Made by a program: the position numbers and the translations under genes. The notes under the pieces are model-generated. The model searched no databases, had not been told where the DNA came from, and saw only the letters and a program-made list of their open reading frames with translations. A stretch of 64,000 bases of DNA from Rouxiella sp. WC2420. GTDB lineage: Bacteria; Pseudomonadota; Gammaproteobacteria; Enterobacterales; Enterobacteriaceae. Positions 16,732 through 25,157 of this stretch are shown here, piece by piece (positions within the stretch are counted from its first letter, which is position 1; each line of letters opens with the position of its first letter). Location of the stretch: assembly GCF_041200025.1 (NCBI RefSeq), contig NZ_CP165628.1:1240001-1304000 (forward strand), in the 5' to 3' direction.

Positions 16732-17904
16732 TTACTTTTTCAGGTCAGCAAAAGCCTGAATGATGGTATCGATCTCTTCATCACTGTGTGCTGCATTGAC
16801 ACTGCAACGCAGCAGTGTGATGCCTGCCGGTGCTGCGGGTGGCAATACCAAATTCACATAGACGCCGTTGGCGATCAGGTCACGCCACAGGCGCAGACCG
16901 TCTTCTTTTGAGCCGATCATCACTGGGACTACCGGGCTGATGCGCGGACCCAATTCATAGCCAAGTGCCGCAAGACCTTTATAAAGGCGATTCGCATTGC
17001 TCCAGAGCTTGTCACGCAAGCCTGGGTTCTCCTTGATGCTTTTCAGGGATGAACGCACAGAAGCGATGCTTGCGGGAGAGGGTGAGGCGGTAAAGATGTA
17101 AGGACGGCTGCTGTAGCGCAACACTTCCATATCTTCGCCACCCACTGCAAAGCCGCCAATAGAAGCCAGGCTTTTGCTGAAAGTGCCGAGAATGATATCG
17201 ACGTCTTTCTCAACGCCAAGCTCTTCAGCCAGACCGCGACCGGTTGCGCCCATCACGCCAAAGGAGTGCGCTTCATCAACCAGCAAATAGCCACCGAGGC
17301 GACGTTTGATGTCAACGATTTCGACCAAAGGAGCGACGTCACCGAGCATGCTGTAGATGCCTTCAACAATGATGATTACGTCTTTGGCACGTTCGCCCAG
17401 GCGCACCATGCGGCGCTCTAAATCTTTGGCGTCGTTGTGACGAAAGCGAATAATTTGCGCGCCACCCAAAGCACAGGCGTCATAGATGCTTGCGTGGGAG
17501 TCTTCGTCAATCAATACCACGGCGTCAGGGCCAGCCAGCGTGCTGATAACACCCAGGTTAGCCGTGTAGCCGGTAGAAAATACGATGGCAGTAGGGCGGT
17601 CGAAATATTCTGATAACTCTTGCTCTAACGCAAGGTGCGAACCGTAGCTACCGTTAGCCATACGCGATCCGGTAGTACCCGTGCCCTGGGCATCCAATGC
17701 AGCTTTGCTGTCGGCAATAGCTTGTTCATTGAAGGTCATGCCCAGATAGTTATTGGTGCCGGCCAGAACGATTTTCTTATCGCCAATGCGCCCTTGTGTT
17801 GCCGAGTAAATCTCATCAATACAAGTGCCAAACGGATTCAGACCTGAGTCCTGAAACTGTTTACGCTCGCCTACCAGGCGGGCAAATTTATCATAAAGAC
17901 CCAT
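16732..17904 (-). CDS. spt: Serine palmitoyltransferase (alpha-oxoamine synthase)
   Basis: A 390-residue PLP enzyme. It condenses L-serine with a long-chain acyl thioester to make 3-ketosphinganine, the first step of sphingolipid synthesis. Landmarks: GTNNYLGMTF, GSRMANGSY, cofactor-stacking His137 in DSHASIYD, Asp210 and His213 in LLVDEAHSFG, and the PLP lysine Lys244 in GTFSKS. Segments SRPYIFTAS and VLPPAAPAGITLLRCSVNAAH follow the Sphingomonas serine palmitoyltransferase pattern rather than BioF or Kbl. The length is short, as in bacterial soluble enzymes. The ATG overlaps the end of the ACP gene by 14 nt, so the two are coupled. No bio or tdh genes are nearby. Confidence 0.88.
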   Translation of the reverse strand: MGLYDKFARLVGERKQFQDSGLNPFGTCIDEIYSATQGRIGDKKIVLAGTNNYLGMTFNEQAIADSKAALDAQGTGTTGSRMANGSYGSHLALEQELSEYFDRPTAIVFSTGYTANLGVISTLAGPDAVVLIDEDSHASIYDACALGGAQIIRFRHNDAKDLERRMVRLGERAKDVIIIVEGIYSMLGDVAPLVEIVDIKRRLGGYLLVDEAHSFGVMGATGRGLAEELGVEKDVDIILGTFSKSLASIGGFAVGGEDMEVLRYSSRPYIFTASPSPASIASVRSSLKSIKENPGLRDKLWSNANRLYKGLAALGYELGPRISPVVPVMIGSKEDGLRLWRDLIANGVYVNLVLPPAAPAGITLLRCSVNAAHSDEEIDTIIQAFADLKK

Positions 17905-18151
17905 TGGTGCTCTCCAGATGTGGCATCAGCGCGTCCAGCAGCTGTTCAGGAGTTCTGACGTTAAGTAAGATATTGATAGGAATCGAAATATCCAGCTTGT
18001 CTTCTAACATCATCAGCAGGCTCATCACCTTTATGGACTCTAGGCCAAGATCATTGACGAGATCACTTTCAGGCTTTATCTCTGGATTGCCTGAGACCAT
18101 ACCCTGTAAGCACTCCAGAATATAGTCCATCAAAACTTCACGATTTAGCAT
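17891..18151 (-). CDS. Dedicated acyl carrier protein for sphingolipid synthesis
   Basis: An 86-residue acidic four-helix carrier protein. The phosphopantetheine site is Ser39 in NDLGLESIKVM; the usual Asp-Ser-Leu is replaced by Glu-Ser-Ile, a common variation in specialised ACPs. It lies between the acyl-AMP ligase/reductase genes and serine palmitoyltransferase, and overlaps the latter. By analogy with the Caulobacter ceramide genes, it probably carries the fatty acyl chain that the ligase loads and the transferase consumes. The rightward part (SIPINILLNVRTPEQLLDAL) is typical of PP-binding domains. Needs a 4'-phosphopantetheinyl transferase, not present in the window. Confidence 0.85.
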   Translation of the reverse strand: MLNREVLMDYILECLQGMVSGNPEIKPESDLVNDLGLESIKVMSLLMMLEDKLDISIPINILLNVRTPEQLLDALMPHLESTNGSL

Positions 18152-18182
18152 AGAAACTCTTACATACCTTTAGTCAAGATAA

Positions 18183-19097
18183 TCAATATAGTCCATCACG
18201 CAGCGCGCGCTCTAAACTAATCTTGGGAAACCAATTAATAGATTCGGAAAGGCCAGTGTTGCTTGCTGACCAGTCCTGATGGGTTAATTCGCGGATTTTG
18301 CTGTGGGTTAGCATCGGTTCTTTTCTTGCTAACCGGCTTAAAAGCATGCTGATATCGGCGAGGCCTTTAAGCAAAGGTAAAGGAATTCCGATTACGCGTA
18401 CTTTACCCTTACGCACCGCTGCGCCTATTTCTTGCAGGCGCGTCCAATTATAACCACCAGAGACGCCGTCGCATAGTTCATAAGATTGATTATGTGATTG
18501 TTCGACTGTTAACCATTGGCCAACAGCTTCGGCGAGATCGCTCACGTGAATAAACGAGAGTTGAGCGTCAGGGGAACCGAGGCGGGGGAGAATGCCGCGC
18601 AAGAGCCAGCTAAATAGCGGTTTTAGCTCTTTGTCGCCGGGTCCATAAACAGCCGTTGGACGGAAAATACCCAGGGAGATGTCAGAGGAAATGGCCATAA
18701 GTTGCTGTTCGGCAACATGTTTTGAGTTGGCGTACCAGGAAAGCTCGGGGTGGCGTGCAGCAAGAGAGGACATGAACAGAAAACGCTTACAGCTGCCGCT
18801 TTCTTTTGCAGCCTGCATCAGGCGAAGGCTGCCTGTTACGTTGCAATCAGTAAAGGTTTGCTCAGTACTACCGCGCACCATGCCCGCTAAATGCACGACA
18901 TCTTCAGCGCCGTTAACCAGCGCCGAGAGAGAATCCTTATCTTCCAGAGAACCATGAACCCAAACCAGATTAGGGGTTGCAGATGTTCGTGGTTTTCTGG
19001 TTAAAGCTCGCACGATATAACCGCGCGAGAGAAGATCCTCAACGATGTGCTTGCCGATAAACCCGGTCACACCTGTTACTGCGACCGTTTTTGTCAT
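18183..19097 (-). CDS. NAD(P)-dependent epimerase/reductase, CerR-like (3-ketosphinganine/ceramide reductase)
   Basis: A 304-residue extended short-chain dehydrogenase. The cofactor motif GVTGFIG is at residues 9-15. The catalytic YxxxK pair is in WYANSKHVAE, and the downstream FRPTAVYGPGD is characteristic of the epimerase family. In Caulobacter the homologous neighbour CerR reduces the 3-keto group of the ceramide precursor. Its position between the acyl-AMP ligase and ACP genes matches that role. It overlaps the ligase gene by 4 nt. A nucleotide-sugar epimerase is the alternative from sequence alone, but context favours the lipid reductase. Confidence 0.8.
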   Translation of the reverse strand: MTKTVAVTGVTGFIGKHIVEDLLSRGYIVRALTRKPRTSATPNLVWVHGSLEDKDSLSALVNGAEDVVHLAGMVRGSTEQTFTDCNVTGSLRLMQAAKESGSCKRFLFMSSLAARHPELSWYANSKHVAEQQLMAISSDISLGIFRPTAVYGPGDKELKPLFSWLLRGILPRLGSPDAQLSFIHVSDLAEAVGQWLTVEQSHNQSYELCDGVSGGYNWTRLQEIGAAVRKGKVRVIGIPLPLLKGLADISMLLSRLARKEPMLTHSKIRELTHQDWSASNTGLSESINWFPKISLERALRDGLY

Positions 19098-20854
19098 TGA
19101 GCATAGCCTGCTAATCGAAGGTCCGGAGCGCCGATTAGCTCAGTAAGATAACGTTTCTTGGCTTCGGCACGGGCTGGCTTCCCGGAAGAGGTACGCGGGA
19201 TGCTGTGCGGTGGCAGCAGAACGATATCAACAGCGACGCTGAATTCACTCTGAATACGAGAGGTCAGTGAGTGAATGATTTGCTCACGACGCTCTTCAGA
19301 GCTAACGCGGCACTGGATCTGCAAAATAATCTTCGCGCCTTCATCGTGTTCCTGAGTGGTCACAAAAGCGATGGCGTCTCCAGAGCGAATCTCTGGCTCT
19401 GATTCTGCAACGTATTCAATATCCTGCGGCCAGATATTACGCCCGCGAATAATGATCAGATCCTTTTTACGACCCGTGACGTACAGATTGCCGTCGAGCA
19501 GATAGCCCAAATCACCAGTATCCATCCATCCCTGTGCCTGAATTTGCTGCTGCGAAGCATCGTCGCGGAAATATCCGCTCATCAGGCTCGGCCCGGAAAT
19601 ACAGATATGTCCCACTTCGCGCTCTGGCAATGGAGAGCCAGATTCGCTGCGGATCTCGATATTGTGACCAGGAAGCGCCTTGCCGCAGTTTACAAAGGTG
19701 ACTGTTGCACGAGTATTTTTAGTCGGTGCAACCGCTTTACCTTTGTACTCTAAAATATCACGGTCGATTTCATTGGCTTTCGGGCCAGTGGTGTCATCAA
19801 AGAAGCTAACTGCCAGCGTGTTCTCTGCGAGGCCGTAGCATGGCATAAAGGCCTTGCTGCTGAACTTGACTTGACCAAAATGTTCACTGAATTGATTCAG
19901 CAATTCTGACGGGATAGGTTCTGCACCCACACCGGCTACACGCCAGCTGGAAAGATCCAGTTCAGCCAATTCTTTCTCATTGCTGCGACGCAGGCAGATA
20001 TCGTAACCAAACGGCGGAGCTACCGACACAGTGCCACGGTTTTTGGTGATCAGTTTCAGCCATTGCATTGGGCGCATTGCAAAATCTTGGGTACGCAGAT
20101 AATCCACAGACAGCTGGGTTGCCATTGGAGTCAGCACAAAACCAACCAGGCCCATGTCGTGATAGAACGGCAACCAGGAGACGCAACGATCGCCTGCGCG
20201 TAATTTGATTCCGTCGTGGCTAATAACTTTCAGGTTAGCCATGGCAGACCCTTGAGTAATTATTACGCCACGAGGGAAGCGCGTGCTGCCAGAGGTATAT
20301 TGCAAATACGCAATATTGTCCGGAGAGGGCTTTTGCAATTCAATTTCTTTCTCTGGCAAGGCATTAAAATCTGCATTGCTGAGGATATGAATAGGGGAAG
20401 AATCCTCACTGCGAGCAGTACTAATTAGCGGCAACCATTCATCACTGCTAATAATTGCAGCAGGCTTGCAGCTCTTTAATAAGCCCTGGAGTTTTTCAAT
20501 ATATGTAGCGCTTTGCCCAATACCCATTGGAATGGCCAGCGGCACGGCAACCAGGCCGGCATATTGGCAGGCAAAGAAGGCTTCTACGAATCCAACACTC
20601 GTTTCTGCAATGAGCGCAACACGGTCACCTTTATTAAGGTTCAGTGATAACAGACGTCTTGCACCGGTAATCGCGCGTTCTTTAAGCGTGCGATATTCTA
20701 GCGCGGCAACGAGCTGATTGCGTCGATCGTAGAAATTCATCCCAGTATTTCCCAGGGCTGCGTAATCTAAAGCATCCACTAAGGTTGGGAAATCTGCGTA
20801 GCGCATGGGAAGAGCGTGGGTAGAGCTTGTTGGGGACATATACAACGCTTCCAT
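19094..20854 (-). CDS. Fatty acyl-AMP ligase / acyl-ACP synthetase
   Basis: A 586-residue adenylate-forming enzyme of the fatty acyl-AMP ligase group. Motifs: LQYTSGSTRFPRGVI (phosphate loop), YHDMGLVGFV, CYGLAENTLAVS, TGDLGYLLDGNLYVTGRKKD, and the C-terminal SSGKPARAEAKKRY with the catalytic lysine. It activates a fatty acid as acyl-AMP and transfers it to the ACP downstream. It is the first gene of the operon 20854-16732 (ligase, reductase, ACP, serine palmitoyltransferase). Start is ATG at 20852-20854; an in-frame ATG five codons later (20839) with GGAAG upstream is equally plausible. Confidence 0.85.
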   Translation of the reverse strand: MEALYMSPTSSTHALPMRYADFPTLVDALDYAALGNTGMNFYDRRNQLVAALEYRTLKERAITGARRLLSLNLNKGDRVALIAETSVGFVEAFFACQYAGLVAVPLAIPMGIGQSATYIEKLQGLLKSCKPAAIISSDEWLPLISTARSEDSSPIHILSNADFNALPEKEIELQKPSPDNIAYLQYTSGSTRFPRGVIITQGSAMANLKVISHDGIKLRAGDRCVSWLPFYHDMGLVGFVLTPMATQLSVDYLRTQDFAMRPMQWLKLITKNRGTVSVAPPFGYDICLRRSNEKELAELDLSSWRVAGVGAEPIPSELLNQFSEHFGQVKFSSKAFMPCYGLAENTLAVSFFDDTTGPKANEIDRDILEYKGKAVAPTKNTRATVTFVNCGKALPGHNIEIRSESGSPLPEREVGHICISGPSLMSGYFRDDASQQQIQAQGWMDTGDLGYLLDGNLYVTGRKKDLIIIRGRNIWPQDIEYVAESEPEIRSGDAIAFVTTQEHDEGAKIILQIQCRVSSEERREQIIHSLTSRIQSEFSVAVDIVLLPPHSIPRTSSGKPARAEAKKRYLTELIGAPDLRLAGYAQ

Positions 20855-21692
20855 ATATTTAAAACACCTGATAATACATGTAACTTTTCGTGTAAGAGAT
20901 ATGGTTTTTGAAACAATTTGTATGGAATCGTGATTGATTTATCATTCTATGTCCCAAATTATTCAAAACCATAGATAAAAATGAGTTGCTGACAGTTCCT
21001 GTCGAGATCACTAATGTGACTGCATCTATAGGTCCTTGAGAAGATGCAAATTGCGCCAGCACCATTGCTGCATTGAGCGGGTACTTTCAGATAAACATAG
21101 TTCAGCTTAAAAATTTGCACGAAAAATTTCTTCATGGCTCTATTTCGAGACTGAGTTTTGGCGCTGAAAACCTGATTAACCCCAACGTGGATGTCAGTAA
21201 ACGCATGGATTCAGCCATGGAAACCGCCGTTGGTGATTAGACGAATAATTAAGACTATATCGAATTTAAAGATTGTTCTATTCTTATTGTGTGGTTTCAA
21301 GGGGTCAGGATAGAAAAGTTCCATTCTTTACATCGATAGAGCATTAAGTGCTAAACGATAGTAATGCTTTTCTAGTTAATGTCACTAAGATATTTATTGT
21401 TTTTAGTGTTTCCAATTGGCGCGCCAAGCGTCCCCCATTCGTGCTTCGCATAATAATGCTAAGCATAATATGCCTAACGTGCAGATATGCGTGTTCGGCA
21501 TTATGCCCCTTTTTAGTTGCCTTTATGGGCGCGAGACCAATTATAACAGGGATTCAATTTGGGCCATGCCTGTCTAAAAAATAATTATTTTTTGCCGGTA
21601 GACGGGTGGGTAAATGTTAAGCATCAATAGATCCCAGACTGGATAATATTGGCTGGTTTATTGTGTGTTTTTATAGCAAATTCTGAGATTTA
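20855..21692. other. Long divergent intergenic region of the sphingolipid island
   Basis: 838 bp between the divergently transcribed synthesis operon and the ceramide-synthase-like gene. It is AT-rich and should contain both promoters. An open plus-strand stretch without a start codon (21040-21240, 67 codons, ending GD-stop) looks like degraded coding sequence of unknown origin. A 78-codon frame at 21348 has no recognisable homology. No other gene seen. Confidence 0.4.
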
Positions 21693-22826
21693 GTGGTGAT
21701 TATGATTCGTATCGAAAAAGTCATTGATAAGCGTGAGTTAAAGCAATTTATTGTTTTTCCTTCGACTCTATTCCAAGACGATCCTAACTGGATTGATCCG
21801 CTTAATTTAGAGCGTGAGGAGCATCTTTCCAAGAAAAATCCTGGTACTGAACATATCGAATGGCAGGCATGGATCGCTAAAAAAGACGATAAAGTTGTGG
21901 GTCGTATCACTGCGCAAATTGACAGCTTACACCGCGAACTTTATGGCCAGGATACTGGCCATTTTGGAATGATTGACGCTATTGATGACCCTGAAGTATT
22001 TAGTGCGTTATTTGCTGCGGCGGAAGATTGGTTAAAGTCAAAAGGCGCGACAAAGATTACCGGACCTTTTAGTCTGAATATCAATCAGGAAAGCGGCCTG
22101 CTTATCGATGGCTTCGATACTCCACCTTCTGCAATGATGACTCACGGCAAACCTTATTACGGCGACCGTGTAGAGCAGCAGGGATATACTCAAGGTATAG
22201 ATTTGCTGGCTTATTGGATGAAGCGTACTGACCTGCATTTCACTCCATCATTAAACAAGTTGATGGCGAACGTGCGTAAAAAAGTCACTGTTCGTCAGGT
22301 CAACCGCAAGAACTTTAGCCAGGAAATGCAGGTCTTGCGCGATATCTTTAACTCCGGATGGCAGAACAACTGGGGCTTTGTGCCGTTTACCGAGCATGAG
22401 TTTTCTACCATGGGTGATCAGCTAAAATATCTGGTGCCTGACGACCTGATTTATATCGCAGAGATTGACGCCGTTCCTGTCGCCTTTATTGTAGGTTTGC
22501 CAAATATCAATGAGGCAATTACCGGCCTTAAAGGTAGTTTATTACCTTTCGGCTGGGCGAAGCTGTTATGGCGCCTGAAAGTGAGTGGTACACGTACCGC
22601 TCGAGTGCCATTGATGGGCGTTCGTCAGGAGCATCACTTCAGCCGAATGGGGCCGATTATCGCGCTGCTGTTAATTGAAGCGTTACATGACCCGTTTGAG
22701 CGCCGCAAAATTGAAGCGTTAGAAATGTCCTGGATCCTTGAGACTAATACCGGCATGCGCACCATTCTTGAAAAAATTGGCGCTGTCCCGTATAAACGCT
22801 ACCGCCTGTACGAGAAACAACTCTAA
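21693..22826 (+). CDS. GNAT-fold N-acyltransferase, candidate bacterial ceramide synthase (bCerS-like; YghO-like)
   Basis: A 377-residue protein with an N-terminal stretch RIEKVIDKRELKQFIVFPSTLFQDDPNW and a C-terminal GNAT-type region. That region includes EMSWILETNTGMRTILEKIG and ends YKRYRLYEK. This layout is what I recall for the family that includes the Caulobacter ceramide synthase, usually auto-annotated as a 'GNAT family acetyltransferase'. It would N-acylate the long-chain base (or its 3-keto form) with an acyl thioester to give ceramide. It is divergent from the serine palmitoyltransferase operon. E. coli YghO is probably a relative. The family match is from memory; acyl donor and order of steps are inferred. 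Confidence 0.75.
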   Translation: MVIMIRIEKVIDKRELKQFIVFPSTLFQDDPNWIDPLNLEREEHLSKKNPGTEHIEWQAWIAKKDDKVVGRITAQIDSLHRELYGQDTGHFGMIDAIDDPEVFSALFAAAEDWLKSKGATKITGPFSLNINQESGLLIDGFDTPPSAMMTHGKPYYGDRVEQQGYTQGIDLLAYWMKRTDLHFTPSLNKLMANVRKKVTVRQVNRKNFSQEMQVLRDIFNSGWQNNWGFVPFTEHEFSTMGDQLKYLVPDDLIYIAEIDAVPVAFIVGLPNINEAITGLKGSLLPFGWAKLLWRLKVSGTRTARVPLMGVRQEHHFSRMGPIIALLLIEALHDPFERRKIEALEMSWILETNTGMRTILEKIGAVPYKRYRLYEKQL

Positions 22827-23032
22827 ACCATACCTGCAGGGTAGCGGTCATAAACTTACTGTGTGAGTCTATTGGAAAGTGGCTTTGACTAATTACAAGT
22901 CAAGGCCACATAATGTATGGCCGATGGTCGGTTTAAGTACTATGTTTAAGAACACAAAAAAATTAGAATATCAAAACTGCTTATTAGTTGAGAAACTATT
23001 GGTCATTTTGGTTGTTACAAGAGCAAATATTG

Positions 23033-23392
23033 ATGGCATTGGAAAAGAAGACTGGAATCAAGCGATTAACAACCAGTATAAAAAATTCTCTGGATGGTCT
23101 TGTTGATGCTTTGTTAACAGAAAATGCATTTCGTGAGCTGTTTATTATTAGCTCGGCATTTGTGGTTATTGCGCTATTTTTAGACGTCACCAAGATGGAG
23201 CGGCTGATCTTAATTTCCAGCTGTTTCTTTTTGCTGGTCGTTGAGTTGCTTAATACGGCTATCGAAACTGTGGTAGACCGCATTTCATTCGAGCTTCACC
23301 CTTTATCCAAGCGAGCAAAAGATATCGGCGGCGCGGCGCAGTTAGTCGCCATAGTCATGACGATAATAATTTGGTTAACGATTTTACTTTAA
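23033..23392 (+). CDS. dgkA: DgkA-type small membrane lipid kinase
   Basis: A 119-residue protein with three transmembrane helices, as in E. coli diacylglycerol kinase. The catalytic signature VVELLNTAIETVVDRISFELHPLSKRAKDIGGAA is complete, including the glutamate and asparagine of E-x-x-N-T-A-I-E. The start at 23033 is preceded by AAGAG; an in-frame upstream ATG at 22988 would add 15 residues. It lies downstream of the ceramide-synthase-like gene on the same strand. It could recycle diacylglycerol, as usual, or phosphorylate ceramide or a long-chain base as part of head-group synthesis. It may be a second copy, since the housekeeping dgkA normally sits by plsB-lexA. Confidence 0.82.
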   Translation: MALEKKTGIKRLTTSIKNSLDGLVDALLTENAFRELFIISSAFVVIALFLDVTKMERLILISSCFFLLVVELLNTAIETVVDRISFELHPLSKRAKDIGGAAQLVAIVMTIIIWLTILL

Positions 23393-23420
23393 TACACGAT
23401 GCATAAATAATTTATGCACG

Positions 23421-23453
23421 AAAAAATGGCACTCAACGCGGATTAAGTGCCAT
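23421..23453 (-). terminator. Terminator of the yghR-like gene
   Basis: ATGGCACT (23426-23433) with AGTGCCAT (23446-23453). Read on the minus strand, the hairpin is followed by six T residues (the A run at 23421-23426), a classical Rho-independent form. A weaker palindrome, GCATAAAT/ATTTATGC at 23401-23417, lies nearby and may serve the dgkA-like gene on the other strand. Confidence 0.8.
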
Positions 23454-23466
23454 TTAGAAAGGAAGT

Positions 23467-24243
23467 TTAAGCAGGCTGGTTTGGTTGATTACTTGCAACT
23501 TGTTGCGCGCGCTGTGAATCGACAGCCACAGCAGTCACTGCATTCATCGCTTTTTCCAACACTTCTTTATATGGCGCTCTGGAGTCCAAATCTAGAATTT
23601 TGGTCCCGTTGTAATTGAGCTTAACCATAATCTCGATTTTGTCCTGTAACTCTTGATAGCTGTGGTCAGGTTTACGAGAAAAAGCAGTATCTGCATCGAT
23701 ATCAAGACGAATGATTAATTCAGGACGGCACTTGGCCATCTCTTGATATAGCTTGCGCTCCCTTTTTGCCAGGCGAGTCATAAACCAGCCCGTCACCCTT
23801 TCCACGCCAATGCCAGGCCCATCATAGTGAAAACCTGAAATCTCGTCCTGCGGGTAACGATCGCCAATCACCAACACACCACTCTCTGCCAAAAGCTTTG
23901 CTTTATGCAAATTGCCCTTACGCCAGAATGAAAGCGCGTACATAATCAATGCCGCATAGAGTGCTGGAGCTTTACTGCTCATGCTCTGAGTTTTGGCGGA
24001 TTTTGTTGCCAAGCGACGTTCCAGCCAGACACCAATAATTGGCAGGCGCTTGATTTTATCGCCATCTTCGCCGGAAATTGTGCCTAAATAACGACGCTCA
24101 GTTTTAAATTGCTGTTGCAGGTTTTTTACCAGGTCTGCAGTCAGCGTAGACTTTCCGGTGCCGTCACAGCCTACTACCGCAATAAATCCAGGAATATAGG
24201 CCGGTGACTTTTCGCTTTCAGTGTTTAATCTATCTGTTTGCAT
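23467..24243 (-). CDS. yghR: P-loop kinase-like protein, YghR type
   Basis: A 258-residue cytosolic protein with a thymidylate-kinase-like fold. The Walker A motif GCDGTGKST is at residues 25-33. A shared signature follows: DRYPQDEISGFHYDGPG and later RLDIDADTAFSRKPDHSYQ. Two further paralogues with the same three motifs lie next to it. The gene order and strands (yghR and yghS leftward, yghT rightward) match my memory of E. coli K-12. True thymidylate kinase (tmk) is a separate gene, so the target is unlikely to be dTMP. Given the ceramide neighbours, a lipid or head-group phosphotransfer is a hypothesis. Biochemical role unknown. Confidence 0.75.
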   Translation of the reverse strand: MQTDRLNTESEKSPAYIPGFIAVVGCDGTGKSTLTADLVKNLQQQFKTERRYLGTISGEDGDKIKRLPIIGVWLERRLATKSAKTQSMSSKAPALYAALIMYALSFWRKGNLHKAKLLAESGVLVIGDRYPQDEISGFHYDGPGIGVERVTGWFMTRLAKRERKLYQEMAKCRPELIIRLDIDADTAFSRKPDHSYQELQDKIEIMVKLNYNGTKILDLDSRAPYKEVLEKAMNAVTAVAVDSQRAQQVASNQPNQPA

Positions 24244-24285
24244 TTACTTTAGTATTAAAAGGTAATCACCAGCCTGAACTCGTGA

Positions 24286-24999
24286 CTACGTAAGAGAGGA
24301 TTGAATCGCAATTAACGATTCATCGAGGATCTTACTTGCGGGCTCTCGACCATCCAAGTCCAGGATCTTCGCACCATTAAAAGTAAGACCAGGTATAACC
24401 CTAATCTTGTCACGCAATGCTTCAAGCTTGTGATCGGGCTTGCGTGAATGTGCCGTTTGTTCATCGATATCAAGTCGAATCAATAACAGAGGCGGATAAG
24501 AGGCCATCCATTGATACAGTTCTTGCTCACGCTTTCTTAGAGCGCAGACCCAGGCATTACCCCCCATGACTTTAGGAAGCTGCGGGCCATCAAAACGGAA
24601 ACCGGCAACTTCGGCCTGAGGATAGCGATCGGTAACCAGCAAAAGACCCTGTTTACTCTTCTTCAACATCTTACGGAACTTGTAAGCTCGCCAGCAGGAA
24701 AGTGAGTAGATCACCAGCGCGGTTACATTACCTGGAGGAGCAGAAGGGCGGTCGTTAACTTTTTCAGACTTCTTTAGCAAATAACGGCCAAAAGGAGCAC
24801 CAATAATCGGAAGTTCGCTAATCCATTCACCGATACGTCCTGAGGACTGACCAAGGTAAAGTGATTCCGTTGGGTATTGCGAAGAAAGTTGGCTTACCAA
24901 GCTGGCTGCTAAAGTCGATTTACCTGAACCATCACAACCTGTTATCGCTATCACTCGCACAGGGGGATGATTAGCAATGGCTCTAATCTGTTGACTCAC
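24286..24999 (-). CDS. yghS: P-loop kinase-like protein, YghS type
   Basis: A 237-residue paralogue of the adjacent YghR-like protein, equal in length to E. coli YghS as I recall it. Walker A GCDGSGKST is at residues 21-29, DRYPQAEVAGFRFDGPQ lies in the middle, and LDIDEQTAHSRKPDHKLE is near the C-terminus. The Arg-Lys-Pro-Asp-His stretch probably forms the phosphate-acceptor or lid region. It is co-directional with the yghR-like gene (42 nt gap) and divergent from the yghT-like gene. Substrate unknown. The tandem of three paralogues suggests either a multi-subunit enzyme or successive phosphorylations. Confidence 0.75.
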   Translation of the reverse strand: MSQQIRAIANHPPVRVIAITGCDGSGKSTLAASLVSQLSSQYPTESLYLGQSSGRIGEWISELPIIGAPFGRYLLKKSEKVNDRPSAPPGNVTALVIYSLSCWRAYKFRKMLKKSKQGLLLVTDRYPQAEVAGFRFDGPQLPKVMGGNAWVCALRKREQELYQWMASYPPLLLIRLDIDEQTAHSRKPDHKLEALRDKIRVIPGLTFNGAKILDLDGREPASKILDESLIAIQSSLT

Positions 25000-25157
25000 A
25001 TCAAAAACCTAATTTTTTAAAAAAACTATTCTATGCTAATCGACCGGCCCTTCAAAATATTTTTTCCCCTTGCTATTAGCTATAAGAGCTACCTTCAGCG
25101 ACATCCTTGTTTACCAATGGTATATTATTGGGAGTATATTCTGGAGAGATTATTTTT

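Noticed and set aside
16732-17904. BioF (8-amino-7-oxononanoate synthase) or Kbl
   Set aside because: Motifs match serine palmitoyltransferase better, and no biotin or threonine catabolism genes are near.
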